A stretch of 64,000 nucleotides of DNA from JALEFZ01 sp039817415 (GTDB taxonomy: Bacteria; Bacteroidota; Bacteroidia; J057), in contig JBCBVV010000021.1 of NCBI GenBank assembly GCA_039817415.1, positions 1-64,000 on the forward strand, in the 5' to 3' direction. This document shows positions 25,317 through 34,431 of this stretch, piece by piece (the first letter of the stretch is position 1; each line of letters starts with the position of its first letter). Both the position numbers and the translations under genes were made by a program. Under the pieces are notes generated by a model. That model was given only the letters and a program-made list of their open reading frames with translations, was not told the DNA's origin and did not search any database.

Positions 25317-26273
25317 ATGAAAAACGTCTTGCCCCTTGTTCTTGTCCTTTTGCTTAACATCTCCTTTGCACAAGATGCTAGTCTCAATCCTAGCATTGAA
25401 AAATGGACTGTTATTTCTCCTGAAGGGGTAAGCCTTCGATCACGCCCAAGCAATGAAGGGGAAATGTTAGGGACGATTCCATATAATACCATAGTCAACC
25501 AGCTTTCTGACTCTCTACGACCAGATACCCTTAAGATGCATCGTCCTTACGATGGCATCAGTCAACTAGAATTTTATTATCAAGAAACAGGCTATTGGGT
25601 TGAAGTCCAATGGGGCCAATTATCAGGCTACATCTTCAGTTTGTATGTATTCCCAGGAGAATATGTCTTTCAGTCCTATGAAGAACAGGGTGAATATTCG
25701 CTGATATTTCCTGGGGGAACTTGCCTATCTCGTGTTGATTATTCCCCTAAGAAGAATTGGTATGGCGTTTATCATCGTTATGGGGTCACCTTTATCAAAT
25801 CAATTAGGACGACTTGTCATTCAAGGCTCGATGGAGCAGCCATTATTGATGTATCTGCAGAAGATTCTAACGGATTGCTGTTCATGATCGGGAGCAAAAA
25901 GAAAATGGAAAGCCGAAGGCTAAATTATGCCAACTTCCAATCCTTTAATACACATGGTTCCGCCCTACCAGAGCCAGCATACAAAGGCTTAAGGCTCATA
26001 AGCAGCGAGACCGGATATCGAAGGGTGGAAATGTTGAGAGGAAGCCAAAAATGGGAGGTTGATTTAACCTCCATCAACATTGCAGGCAGACAAACCTTCG
26101 GCATCATTACGGAGTGGATCAAATGGGAAGGAGACCTTGACGGAGATGGAAAGTTGGATTATATCATCGGAGGCGGGGAGAATCCTTCTCTCACCTACCT
26201 TTTCCTAAGCTCTCAGGCAGGTTCCCGCGAAATGCCGAAAGCCGTAGCCGTCTGGCGAATGCCATTTTGTTAA
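25317..26273 (+). CDS. Secreted SH3-like domain protein
   Basis: About 318 residues from the ATG at 25317, which begins a signal peptide (NVLPLVLVLLLNISFAQ). An upstream in-frame extension from 25176 overlaps the previous gene and is unlikely to be translated. Residues about 30-120 fit a bacterial SH3 domain: EGVSLRSRPSNEGEMLGTIPYNT and YWVEVQWGQLSGYIFSLYVF. Near the C-terminus GDLDGDGKLDYIIGGG is a calcium-binding FG-GAP/EF-like loop. The middle part is unassigned. A periplasmic or surface protein that may bind cell wall or glycan; this role is inference. Confidence 0.8.
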   Translation: MKNVLPLVLVLLLNISFAQDASLNPSIEKWTVISPEGVSLRSRPSNEGEMLGTIPYNTIVNQLSDSLRPDTLKMHRPYDGISQLEFYYQETGYWVEVQWGQLSGYIFSLYVFPGEYVFQSYEEQGEYSLIFPGGTCLSRVDYSPKKNWYGVYHRYGVTFIKSIRTTCHSRLDGAAIIDVSAEDSNGLLFMIGSKKKMESRRLNYANFQSFNTHGSALPEPAYKGLRLISSETGYRRVEMLRGSQKWEVDLTSINIAGRQTFGIITEWIKWEGDLDGDGKLDYIIGGGENPSLTYLFLSSQAGSREMPKAVAVWRMPFC

Positions 26274-26485
26274 AATTCTATTGGGGAGCAAAACTCTGCA
26301 AGTGAGAAATTTTACAGGCATCTCCCCTTAGCTCCTAGTCTCTTATTTCAAACTAAACTCATGAAGAGCCTGTAGCTACAAAGAATGCGCCTCATTGCTA
26401 TTAGCAAGCTTTGACGACCTAGAATCAACTTCTCAATGTCAGATTTTTCTTAACTTATGACAGATTTTCATATGATCTAATATTC

Positions 26486-26875
26486 ATGGGAAGAAGAAAA
26501 AGAGAAAAGCAGAAAAAGAGTACCCGGGAACGTATGGCCAGTTTCAAAATTCATGGCATGGTGTACCTTGGTGTCAACCTATTTTTCTGGGGAATTTGGG
26601 CAGCTGATGGGGGACATAGTCACGATATGTGGCCTATGTATCCTGGTATGGCTTGGGGACTAGGCCTTTTTCTACATTATGTGGGAGGTGTTTTAGGCCC
26701 AAAGTGGCGTGAGGATGCTCGATTAGCAGATCAACGTGAAAAGGGATATCAGTCCACACAAGAAGACCCTTATTTTTCTAGTGAATATTCCATGGACGAA
26801 CAGCCAGAAAGGTCCAAAAGAGATAGAGAAGACTGGGACGGGATAGATGTAAGTATTCATGATGTGGATGATTAA
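26486..26875 (+). CDS. 2TM domain protein
   Basis: A 129-residue protein of the 2TM family. A basic N-terminus (GRRKREKQKK) precedes the 2TM domain: FKIHGMVYLGVNLFFWGIWAA forms the first helix and WPMYPGMAWGLGLFLHYVGGV the second, with the HxxxY and W-x-P-x-x-x-W-G-x-x-L-x-x-H family residues. The C-terminal 45 residues are charged and acidic. 2TM segments occur alone or on LytTR/histidine-kinase proteins in Bacteroidota; here it stands alone. It ends 5 bp before the stop of the convergent YwqK gene, leaving no room for a terminator between them. Confidence 0.85.
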   Translation: MGRRKREKQKKSTRERMASFKIHGMVYLGVNLFFWGIWAADGGHSHDMWPMYPGMAWGLGLFLHYVGGVLGPKWREDARLADQREKGYQSTQEDPYFSSEYSMDEQPERSKRDREDWDGIDVSIHDVDD

Positions 26876-26880
26876 TCGCT

Positions 26881-27678
26881 TTATTCCTCCATCGATCCTT
26901 CTTCCACTTTATAAAATTCTGTATCAACGAGCTCTCCTTTAGGATTGTACCATTTCCACAAGCCCGCTGGCTTCCCCAATACAAATTTCCCTTCCCAAGC
27001 TAGGTCTCCATTCGTATTGTAGTGCTTCCAGATCCCATCCTTGAGGCTATCTAATTCAAAACTGTTGGGATCATCTTTGATGCGCCCCAAACTATCTACT
27101 CCACCCGAGCGCCAATAACGGGTATAGCGGTAAACATTCGCTGAATCTTCTATCCATTCTTCAAGCTTGCCCCCTGAAGAATCGTAGTAAAAATCCTTCC
27201 TTAATGTCCCTTCTTCTAGTTGTTGATTTGTCCATTTTCCGATTGGCTTTCCATCGGCATAAGTTCCTCTTTGAATAAGAGCACCTTTTTCATTCCAGGA
27301 GGCGTATGTGCCCTCCAATTGTTCATGGTCATTAAACTCTACTTCAAGTTGTAGCTGGCCATTCTCAAAATAGGAGGTACATCGGCCAAATTTCTTACCC
27401 AGCTTATAGAATCCTTTGAATTTGATCTCGCCATTTGGATGGTAATCCTTCCATTCTCCATCCTTCTTACCCAAAACCATTTCTCCTTCAGCTAGCAATT
27501 GACCCAATTCGTCATATTGCCAGATTTTATAGCGCCCTTCTTCCCTATCGTAATTGGGGGAATAGAATCGCTTTTCTTTGACCTGGCCATTCTGCCAATA
27601 GGTCTGTACTACATTGGGATCTTGGCAAGCCATCAGACTTACGGCCAATAGGAGGAGAGAGAGTGTTATGTAGTTCAT
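26881..27678 (-). CDS. YwqK/MORN-variant repeat lipoprotein
   Basis: A 265-residue lipoprotein (signal ending SLMAC). The mature part is built of about six to seven MORN-variant repeats of the form YxxNGQxxxEGxYxxGxxxGxWxxY, for example QLLAEGEMVLGKKDGEWKDY and LAWEGKFVLGKPAGLWKWY. Databases often call these 'toxin-antitoxin system YwqK family antitoxin', but the name rests on weak evidence. In Bacteroidota they are common surface lipoproteins of unknown function. I see no toxin gene next to it: the neighbours are a 2TM protein and icmF. Confidence 0.87.
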   Translation of the reverse strand: MNYITLSLLLLAVSLMACQDPNVVQTYWQNGQVKEKRFYSPNYDREEGRYKIWQYDELGQLLAEGEMVLGKKDGEWKDYHPNGEIKFKGFYKLGKKFGRCTSYFENGQLQLEVEFNDHEQLEGTYASWNEKGALIQRGTYADGKPIGKWTNQQLEEGTLRKDFYYDSSGGKLEEWIEDSANVYRYTRYWRSGGVDSLGRIKDDPNSFELDSLKDGIWKHYNTNGDLAWEGKFVLGKPAGLWKWYNPKGELVDTEFYKVEEGSMEE

Positions 27679-27815
27679 GGGTATGTGTGCTTTATTACTT
27701 CTACAAGGAAAATAGATGAAACCCTACCCCTAACATTCCAGTTAGACAAGCTAAAATCCTGTGTTTTAGTATGACAGATGACCCTTCCCTGTTTAAAATA
27801 ATGGGGAATTAACTG

Positions 27816-27823
27816 TACATTTG
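27816..27823 (+). promoter_or_regulatory. Candidate -7 element for icmF
   Basis: TACATTTG is an exact match to the Bacteroidota -7 consensus TAnnTTTG and lies 55 bp upstream of the icmF ATG. The -33 region has only a degenerate TGTTT 22-26 bp further upstream. Confidence 0.5.
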
Positions 27824-27877
27824 CACCAACTACACATTATTTGTTCCTCACATTCAAGCTAAATAAATCAGTCCTGT

Positions 27878-30800
27878 ATGCAACAGCAGACTCCGTATAA
27901 GCCTACCCACAAAGTTCGTATCGTTACAGCCGCCTCGCTTTTTGATGGACATGATGCTGCCATCAACATCATGCGACGCATCATTCAGGCATCTGGAGCA
28001 GAGGTAATCCACCTTGGACATAACCGCTCCGTTAAAGAAATTGTCGATACCGCTATTCAGGAAGATGCACAGGCAATCGCCATCACATCCTATCAGGGAG
28101 GGCATGTAGAATTCTTCAAGTATATGCACGATCTGCTACAGGAGAATCACTGCGGTCATATCAAAATCTTCGGAGGTGGAGGTGGAACCATCTTACCAAC
28201 TGAGATTGAGGAACTGCATGCTTATGGCATTACACGCATTTACTCTCCTGATGACGGCAGAGAAATGGGGCTTCAGGGCATGATCAATGATTTGCTACAG
28301 CAATCAGACTACCCTACTGGTAAATTCGAATTGGATCGCTGGAAATCCGCTCTTCAGAAAACTTATGGAAATGTAGGCGGAGACGCCAGTACAGGGATTT
28401 TACATCAGGTGAGGGAAAAGATTTCTTCTCGTTCAATTGCTCGTTTGATTTCTGCAGTAGAAAATACCCCCGAACTGGTTCAACCTATCATGGACGATGT
28501 TCATGAGCGTATGAAGGGACTGACCATGCCTCCGATTTTGGGTATTACTGGAACAGGTGGAGCGGGAAAATCTTCTTTGGTAGACGAATTGGTTCGTCGC
28601 TTTCTGATGGACTTCAAGGACAAGCACATTGCTGTAGTTTCTGTTGACCCTTCGAAGAGAAAAACAGGGGGTGCCTTGCTTGGTGATAGAATTAGAATGA
28701 ACTCGGTCTACAATGACCGTGTCTATATGCGCTCATTGGCTACACGCCAGTCCAACCTAGCTTTGTCCAAGCACATTCCAGAGGTGCTGAATATCCTTAA
28801 GGCCTCTCAGTTTGACCTGATCATATTGGAAACCTCTGGAATCGGGCAGTCAGATACAGAAATCATCGATTATTCCGATATGGCTTTGTATGTGATGACT
28901 CCTGAGTATGGGGCAGCAACCCAGCTGGAGAAAATTGACATGCTGGACTATGCCGACATCATTGCCTTGAATAAGTTTGACAAAAGAGGAGCCTTAGATG
29001 CCCTTCGCGATGTACGCAAACAATACCAGCGTAACAATGGCCTTTGGAATGAAGCTGTAGATTCCATGCCGGTATTTGGCACGATCGCCTCTCAGTTCAA
29101 TGACCCCGGAATGAATCGCCTCTATACAGAGGTGATGAATATGTTGGCCAACAAGACTCATACTGACCTCAAAACAAACTGGTTGGCTGATGACGAGCCT
29201 TCTCAGAAAATCTATATCATTCCTCCCAAGCGTGTTCGCTACTTATCTGAAATTTCTGAGTCCATTCGCGATTACAACGATTGGGCAGAGGAGCAAGCGG
29301 CCATTGCACAGAAGCTATTTGGCCTCAAAAAATCAATAGAAACCCTTCAAGAGTCCGACATTGAGGACAAAGATCGTCTGATCAAGGGACTCGAGGAAAG
29401 CTATGAGCAAATCGCCCTTCGCCTACAAAAGCCCAATCAAGTACTACTTGAAAACTGGAAGGCCAAAAAAGAGGCTTACGCAAGTGATGAATTTGTCTAC
29501 CAAGTTAGGAACAAAGAAATCAGGGTAGATGCTTATGTAGAAACCCTGTCGAGAAATAAAATCCCGAAGGTCATTCTTCCGAAATACGAAGCCTGGGGTG
29601 AGATTTTACAATGGGCTTTACAGGAAAATGTGCCTGGAGAATTTCCATATACCTCTGGTGTCTTCCCATTCAAGCGTGAAGGAGAAGACCCAACGCGTAT
29701 GTTTGCAGGAGAAGGGGGACCAGAGCGTACCAACAAACGCTTCCATTATGTGTCCCTAGGCATGCCAGCTAAGCGTTTGTCGACCGCTTTCGACTCGGTT
29801 ACGCTTTATGGCGAGGACCCTGACCACAGACCTGATATTTATGGAAAAATAGGAAACTCAGGCGTATCGGTTTGTTCGCTGGATGATGCCAAAAAGCTCT
29901 ATTCTGGCTTCAATCTTTGTGATCCTCGCACGTCTGTTTCTATGACGATTAATGGCCCTGCTGCTACAGTTTTGGCCTTTTTCCTGAATGCTGCCATAGA
30001 CCAACAATGCGAGTTCTACATCAAGGAACATGGGCTTGAAGCTGAGGTAGAAGCGAAAATTGCCCAGATTTATTTCGGCAAGGAAAGACCGCGCTATGAA
30101 GGCGAGTTGCCAGAAGGAAATGATGGACTTGGCTTGATGCTCCTAGGGGTAACAGGTGATCAAGTCCTTCCGATGGATGTCTACCAGAAAATCAAGGCAG
30201 AGGCTTTGTCTAAGGTTCGTGGAACCGTTCAGGCAGATATTCTGAAGGAGGATCAAGCTCAGAATACGTGTATTTTCTCCACCGAATTCTCCCTAAAGCT
30301 CATGGGGGATGTACAGGAATACTTCATCGATCACAACGTCCGTAACTTCTACTCTGTTTCCATCTCTGGATACCACATTGCAGAAGCTGGGGCCAATCCT
30401 ATTACCCAATTGGCCTTTACTTTGGCGAATGGCTTCACCTTCCTGGAGTATTATGCCAGCCGTGGAATGGACATCGATAAGTTTGCCCCTAACTTCTCCT
30501 TCTTCTTCTCCAATGGAGTTGACCCAGAATATGCAGTTATTGGCCGTGTAGCGAGAAGAATCTGGTCTAAGGCGTTGAAATTGAAATACAAGGCAAGTAG
30601 TCGCGCTCAGAAGTTGAAGTATCACATTCAGACTTCCGGCCGTTCACTACACGCTCAGGAGATCAACTTCAACGACATCCGAACGACCTTACAGGCTCTG
30701 TATGCGATTTATGACAATTGCAATTCCCTTCATACCAATGCTTACGATGAGGCCATTACGACTCCAACCGAGGAATCCGTTCGTCGTGCCATTGCAATTC

Positions 30801-31318
30801 AGTTGATCATCAACCGTGAATTAGGCCTAGCCAAAAACCAAAATCCCCTTCAAGGTTCCTTTATCATTGAGGAATTGACGGATTTGGTGGAGGAAGCAGT
30901 CATGATGGAGTTTGATCGCATCACCGAAAGAGGAGGTGTTCTAGGTGCTATGGAAACTATGTACCAGCGTGGAAAAATTCAGGAGGAAAGCCTCTACTAT
31001 GAGCAGTTGAAGCACTCTGGTCAAATGCCCATCATTGGCGTCAATACCTTCTTATCGGATGAAGGTTCCCCCACCGTTTTGCCGAAGGAAGTGATTCGTT
31101 CGACCGAGGAGGAGAAGAATTATCAGATCAATAATAAACTCTCCATTCAGGCAAGAAATACAGAGAAATCGCAGGAAGCCGTTCAGCGCTTGCAACACGC
31201 AGCCGTCAGTAACATGAATATCTTCGAGGGCTTGATGGAAGCTGTAAAGAGATTGACACTCGGTGAAATCACGAATAGTCTTTACGAGGTGGGTGGACAA
31301 TATAGAAGGAATATGTAG
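27878..31318 (+). CDS. icmF: Fused isobutyryl-CoA mutase IcmF
   Basis: A 1146-residue fusion. Residues 1-150: B12-binding domain with LFDGHDAAINIMRR, His25 being the lower cobalt ligand, and GGGGGTI. About 200-460: MeaI-type G-protein chaperone with Walker A GTGGAGKS (225-232), VSVDPS and ETSGIGQSD. About 560-1130: mutase TIM barrel with SMTINGPAATVLAFFLNA and GYHIAEAGANPITQLAF. At the two substrate-selecting positions it has Phe596 (SGVFPFKR) and Gln795 (AQNTCIF), where methylmalonyl-CoA mutase has Tyr and Arg; Phe/Gln is the isobutyryl/n-butyryl-CoA type. Cytosolic, adenosylcobalamin-dependent, valine or fatty-acid catabolism. A Uma2 gene follows closely. Confidence 0.96.
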   Translation: MQQQTPYKPTHKVRIVTAASLFDGHDAAINIMRRIIQASGAEVIHLGHNRSVKEIVDTAIQEDAQAIAITSYQGGHVEFFKYMHDLLQENHCGHIKIFGGGGGTILPTEIEELHAYGITRIYSPDDGREMGLQGMINDLLQQSDYPTGKFELDRWKSALQKTYGNVGGDASTGILHQVREKISSRSIARLISAVENTPELVQPIMDDVHERMKGLTMPPILGITGTGGAGKSSLVDELVRRFLMDFKDKHIAVVSVDPSKRKTGGALLGDRIRMNSVYNDRVYMRSLATRQSNLALSKHIPEVLNILKASQFDLIILETSGIGQSDTEIIDYSDMALYVMTPEYGAATQLEKIDMLDYADIIALNKFDKRGALDALRDVRKQYQRNNGLWNEAVDSMPVFGTIASQFNDPGMNRLYTEVMNMLANKTHTDLKTNWLADDEPSQKIYIIPPKRVRYLSEISESIRDYNDWAEEQAAIAQKLFGLKKSIETLQESDIEDKDRLIKGLEESYEQIALRLQKPNQVLLENWKAKKEAYASDEFVYQVRNKEIRVDAYVETLSRNKIPKVILPKYEAWGEILQWALQENVPGEFPYTSGVFPFKREGEDPTRMFAGEGGPERTNKRFHYVSLGMPAKRLSTAFDSVTLYGEDPDHRPDIYGKIGNSGVSVCSLDDAKKLYSGFNLCDPRTSVSMTINGPAATVLAFFLNAAIDQQCEFYIKEHGLEAEVEAKIAQIYFGKERPRYEGELPEGNDGLGLMLLGVTGDQVLPMDVYQKIKAEALSKVRGTVQADILKEDQAQNTCIFSTEFSLKLMGDVQEYFIDHNVRNFYSVSISGYHIAEAGANPITQLAFTLANGFTFLEYYASRGMDIDKFAPNFSFFFSNGVDPEYAVIGRVARRIWSKALKLKYKASSRAQKLKYHIQTSGRSLHAQEINFNDIRTTLQALYAIYDNCNSLHTNAYDEAITTPTEESVRRAIAIQLIINRELGLAKNQNPLQGSFIIEELTDLVEEAVMMEFDRITERGGVLGAMETMYQRGKIQEESLYYEQLKHSGQMPIIGVNTFLSDEGSPTVLPKEVIRSTEEEKNYQINNKLSIQARNTEKSQEAVQRLQHAAVSNMNIFEGLMEAVKRLTLGEITNSLYEVGGQYRRNM

Positions 31319-31375
31319 GGAACGGTGATATCATTTCCACCTGATTTATCGTATTTTGATGAAAATGATAAGCAA

Positions 31376-31966
31376 ATGCCAATCACACAATTAAGTCAAC
31401 TTGACCTAAATAGAACCTATACCTATGCTGATTATTTAACTTGGCAGGTAAAGGACAGGCTTGAATTGCTTAGGGGAAAGATTTCCCTTATGTCCCCTGC
31501 TCCTAACCTCAATCATCAAAAAATCGTAGGGAATCTATTCATTTATATTGGCCAATTTCTTCTAAAAAAACCATGTCACGCATTTGTTGCACCATTTGAT
31601 GTAAGACTTCCCAGAATTGATAGTTCTGAGGGTGAAGCTATTTATACTGTCGTTCAACCAGATATATGTGTCATTTGCGATGAAAATAAATTGGATCAGC
31701 AAGGCTGTAAAGGAGCACCTGATTTAGTCGTCGAAGTACTTTCTCCGGGAAATACTCATAAGGAAATGAGAGAGAAATACGGGCTGTACGAAGAGGCAGG
31801 TGTTCATGAATATTGGCTTGTTGATCCTACCCATCTGATTGTTACCAGATATATTCGTAATGAAGAAGGAATATTCATTGGAAAACAACCCTTGACTGAC
31901 CAAGATACACTGGATACGCCCCTTCTTCCTGGATTGACAATTGACTTAAAGGATGTATTTGGTTGA
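31376..31966 (+). CDS. Uma2-family PD-(D/E)XK endonuclease
   Basis: About 196 residues from ATG 31376; a GTG at 31325, 6 bp after the icmF stop, would add 17 residues. Uma2 (formerly DUF820) is a restriction-endonuclease-like fold. Visible pieces: YTYADYLTW, ELLRGKISLMSPAPNLNHQKI with the catalytic Glu, VVQPDICVICD with the metal-binding Asp, and PDLVVEVLSPGNTHKEMREKYGLYEEAGVHEYWLVDP with the Glu-x-Val pair and conserved Lys-Tyr. The biological role of these proteins is unclear, and they spread readily in mobile DNA. It lies directly behind icmF without an evident link in function. Confidence 0.9.
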   Translation: MPITQLSQLDLNRTYTYADYLTWQVKDRLELLRGKISLMSPAPNLNHQKIVGNLFIYIGQFLLKKPCHAFVAPFDVRLPRIDSSEGEAIYTVVQPDICVICDENKLDQQGCKGAPDLVVEVLSPGNTHKEMREKYGLYEEAGVHEYWLVDPTHLIVTRYIRNEEGIFIGKQPLTDQDTLDTPLLPGLTIDLKDVFG

Positions 31967-32105
31967 ATAATTGATTTCCTTCTTTTTACGATTTCTAGAG
32001 CTGGATTTAAATCGATCAAACCATTGAGATCCAAATAATTAACTTTGTCTAATACATACTAGATTTTCTAATGATTTGCTGAACTGGCTGAAGGTCCGAA
32101 GCTTG

Positions 32106-33293
32106 CTATTCTCCATCATAAGCACTCCCCATTACCCCAACCCCCAACCTCCGCATAAACTCAAAACCCACTTCATCATACTCATACTCACCATCATTGT
32201 AGATTTCATTTTCATTTACCCGAATGGTGGCTGCTAGTAGGCATTCTTTCCCTGTTTTTTCGTCTATGATGTAGGCGCCATCGGTTATGAAGCCATAGGC
32301 GATCCCTATTTTATTGTAAATTTTTATATGCTCAGGTATGGGCTTTTTCCTAGATCCAAACACCAAGAACTTGCAGTAAGAATCCCACTCCTTCAAGTCT
32401 GGATAGGCGGGTTCCTCACTCTCTCCTGGAAGCATTCTCATGTGTCTGCGAAGGAAGGCGAAATCCTCTTCTGTCAAATCAAAACTTTTCCCTTCCGGCA
32501 TAGAGGCAGGAAACATCACAAACTTGACCATGTCATGCAGATCCTGGAGGCAAAAGAAGTTTTTATAGGTAAAATCAAAGGGTTCATGGATCAAACTATC
32601 CCCTTGTGTGTAGCCCTTCCCTTGCTCCTGTTCCTTCAATTCCCATGCTGGATAAAAGCGAGAATAGCGCTCAGGCAATTCATACACGGGTTCATCTTCG
32701 TGCAAAAAGGTAATCGGATTGGCTAATCGATTGCCCAACGTATCAAAGCCAGAAATTGCCAAGCGATGCAGGATTCTAGTTCGGCTAAAGCCCTTCTCTT
32801 GAAGTTTTTCGTTGATATAGCCTTGTCCCAAAAACTCATACAGCCTATTGAAAGCATCATTATCACTTACAATCAGGATTTTCTTGATGTAATGGGCAAT
32901 CGTAGGCAAACGATCAGCCTTGGTCGAATCCTCCTTCACGGCTGTTTGTGGAGCTGTTGCAGCGCCTGTTAACATAGGTGAATGGATCGACAGATTTGGA
33001 ATATCTAATTGATTAATGCGCTCCATTGCCAACAGAGAGGCTGGCAACTTAACCGTAGAGGCAGGATAATAATATCGGTCGGCATCCACCCCATATGAAT
33101 AGGAGGCAAAGGTAGGATTCCCAGCACTGTCCCTTTCAATGGGAGTATAAATGATTTGAATCTTATACTCAGGCTTATTCACCATATCCCATAGGATTGG
33201 ATCTTGCCGCAACATCGTCTCTAGAGGATCATATGATTGTTGGGGCTGGCAGGAAATCATGAATAGGAGTAGGATAGGAAGAAGGTATTTCAT
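32106..33293 (-). CDS. Serine hydrolase lipoprotein, class A beta-lactamase-like
   Basis: A 395-residue lipoprotein (signal ending FMISC, Cys15). The class A beta-lactamase/PBP-type motifs are present: SxxK at Ser79-Thr-Val-Lys82 (YYPASTVKLP) and SDN at 143-145 (VSDNDAF). A KTG box is not obvious; NKIGIAYGFITDGAYI near residue 340 probably takes its place. The insertion between the two halves (about 190-280) is longer than in true beta-lactamases. It may be a peptidoglycan or ester hydrolase rather than a drug-resistance enzyme; activity on beta-lactams is not shown. Monocistronic. Confidence 0.85.
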   Translation of the reverse strand: MKYLLPILLLFMISCQPQQSYDPLETMLRQDPILWDMVNKPEYKIQIIYTPIERDSAGNPTFASYSYGVDADRYYYPASTVKLPASLLAMERINQLDIPNLSIHSPMLTGAATAPQTAVKEDSTKADRLPTIAHYIKKILIVSDNDAFNRLYEFLGQGYINEKLQEKGFSRTRILHRLAISGFDTLGNRLANPITFLHEDEPVYELPERYSRFYPAWELKEQEQGKGYTQGDSLIHEPFDFTYKNFFCLQDLHDMVKFVMFPASMPEGKSFDLTEEDFAFLRRHMRMLPGESEEPAYPDLKEWDSYCKFLVFGSRKKPIPEHIKIYNKIGIAYGFITDGAYIIDEKTGKECLLAATIRVNENEIYNDGEYEYDEVGFEFMRRLGVGVMGSAYDGE

Positions 33294-33385
33294 GTGGAAA
33301 GGACTTTTGAAAGAGATTGAAAATAGCTGGAATTGAGGTGATTGAGTATCCTATTTGGAATGCTAGTTTTTGAGGGGGAGACAAG

Positions 33386-34369
33386 CTACAACTTCCCTTC
33401 CTCCACCAACCAATCATAACAATCCTTCACACCATATCGCCAGTCCTTCGAGCTATAACCCAGTTCTTTTAAGGCCTTTTCATTGGAAAAACGATAGTCT
33501 TTACGGGTCATAAAATCTGCTACCTCTGGCGTAATCGTTGGCTCAACGCCCTTGATGGAGGCTGAGAGCAGAGAAGCTTGAGCAAATACCTTCAACAAAA
33601 AGCGCGGAGCTTCAGAAGGAAACTTTTCAAGCCCCATCAACTGCGCCATTTCTTTCACCAAATCAATCTGCCGTCCGTTTTCTCCTCCAAGGATGTAATT
33701 ATGCCCATTCTGTCCCTTGTCTACGGCCAGGATATGGGCGTTTACCACATCATCTACATGAACAAAATTATTCCCTCCAGCTGGAACGGCCGGAACTTCG
33801 CCATTCTTCAAGGCAAAAAACATTTGGGCCCAAGTGCCTGCATCATACCTTCCAACCACAGCAGCAGGATTGATCACAACGACTTTCATACCATGTTCCA
33901 TCCCCTTTTTGGCGATCTCCTCTCCTTTCAGCTTTGTCCTCTCGTAGTTTAGAATGGATGTATGGCCCCGTTTAGGCGTCTCTTCTGTGGTCAATCCACT
34001 TACGGGGCCCCAAGCAGCAATACTAGAGGTGTGAATAAAAGTTTTTACCCCTTTTGCCAAGGCTACATCTACCATATGTTGAGTGCCTGCTACGTTGATC
34101 TCCGTCTGCCGGTCGTTGTACTTAGACCACATATTGGTATCTCCCGCTACGTGGAATACAACTTCAGTTCCTTGTGGAATGGCAGTTTCCAAGGAGGCCT
34201 TATCCGTAATCGACCCTTCTACCAAATCAATGGGCAAATCCTTGATATACGTCAAATTTGAGGTAGGTCGGTGGAGAACCGTTAGTTTCCAATCTTCCTT
34301 CAGGAGGGCTTTGATCAAATTGATTCCTACAAATCCGGTTCCTCCAGTGATGAAAGCAGTACGAGCCAT
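33386..34369 (-). CDS. NAD(P)-dependent epimerase/dehydratase (SDR)
   Basis: A 327-residue extended SDR. N-terminal cofactor motif TGGTGFVGINLIKAL (residues 8-22) and the active-site Tyr-x-x-x-Lys in LNYERTKLKGE, with Ser in HTSSIAAWG. VFHVAGDTNMW and NPAAVVGRYDAGTW are typical of dihydroflavonol-4-reductase-like members. The reaction is reduction or epimerisation of a hydroxy/keto substrate, perhaps a sugar or sterol-like compound; the substrate cannot be inferred. Cytosolic. It is divergent from the GNAT gene, 62 bp away. Confidence 0.92.
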   Translation of the reverse strand: MARTAFITGGTGFVGINLIKALLKEDWKLTVLHRPTSNLTYIKDLPIDLVEGSITDKASLETAIPQGTEVVFHVAGDTNMWSKYNDRQTEINVAGTQHMVDVALAKGVKTFIHTSSIAAWGPVSGLTTEETPKRGHTSILNYERTKLKGEEIAKKGMEHGMKVVVINPAAVVGRYDAGTWAQMFFALKNGEVPAVPAGGNNFVHVDDVVNAHILAVDKGQNGHNYILGGENGRQIDLVKEMAQLMGLEKFPSEAPRFLLKVFAQASLLSASIKGVEPTITPEVADFMTRKDYRFSNEKALKELGYSSKDWRYGVKDCYDWLVEEGKL

Positions 34370-34431
34370 GGTAGATGTATTTTACAGAAAGTTAGATATT
34401 TTGGCGGAGATTCCATCTTAATTCCCACAGG

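Noticed and set aside
26881..27678. YwqK gene as part of a toxin-antitoxin pair
   Set aside because: The family name suggests it, but no toxin-like ORF is adjacent; neighbours are a 2TM protein and icmF.
30293..30625. A 110-codon open frame on the minus strand
   Set aside because: It lies fully inside the mutase domain of icmF, whose reading is supported by motifs on both sides. No start context or family pattern supports it; it is a shadow of the codon use.
31376..31966. Uma2 nuclease as a sign of a mobile or defence island
   Set aside because: No other defence, phage or transposase gene is near; a single Uma2 gene behind icmF is not enough.
32328..32726. A 132-codon plus-strand frame
   Set aside because: Antisense to the serine hydrolase gene, which has a signal peptide and SxxK/SDN motifs. 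No recognisable product.
33578..33952. A 124-codon plus-strand frame
   Set aside because: Antisense to the SDR gene with clear Rossmann and Tyr-x-x-x-Lys motifs.
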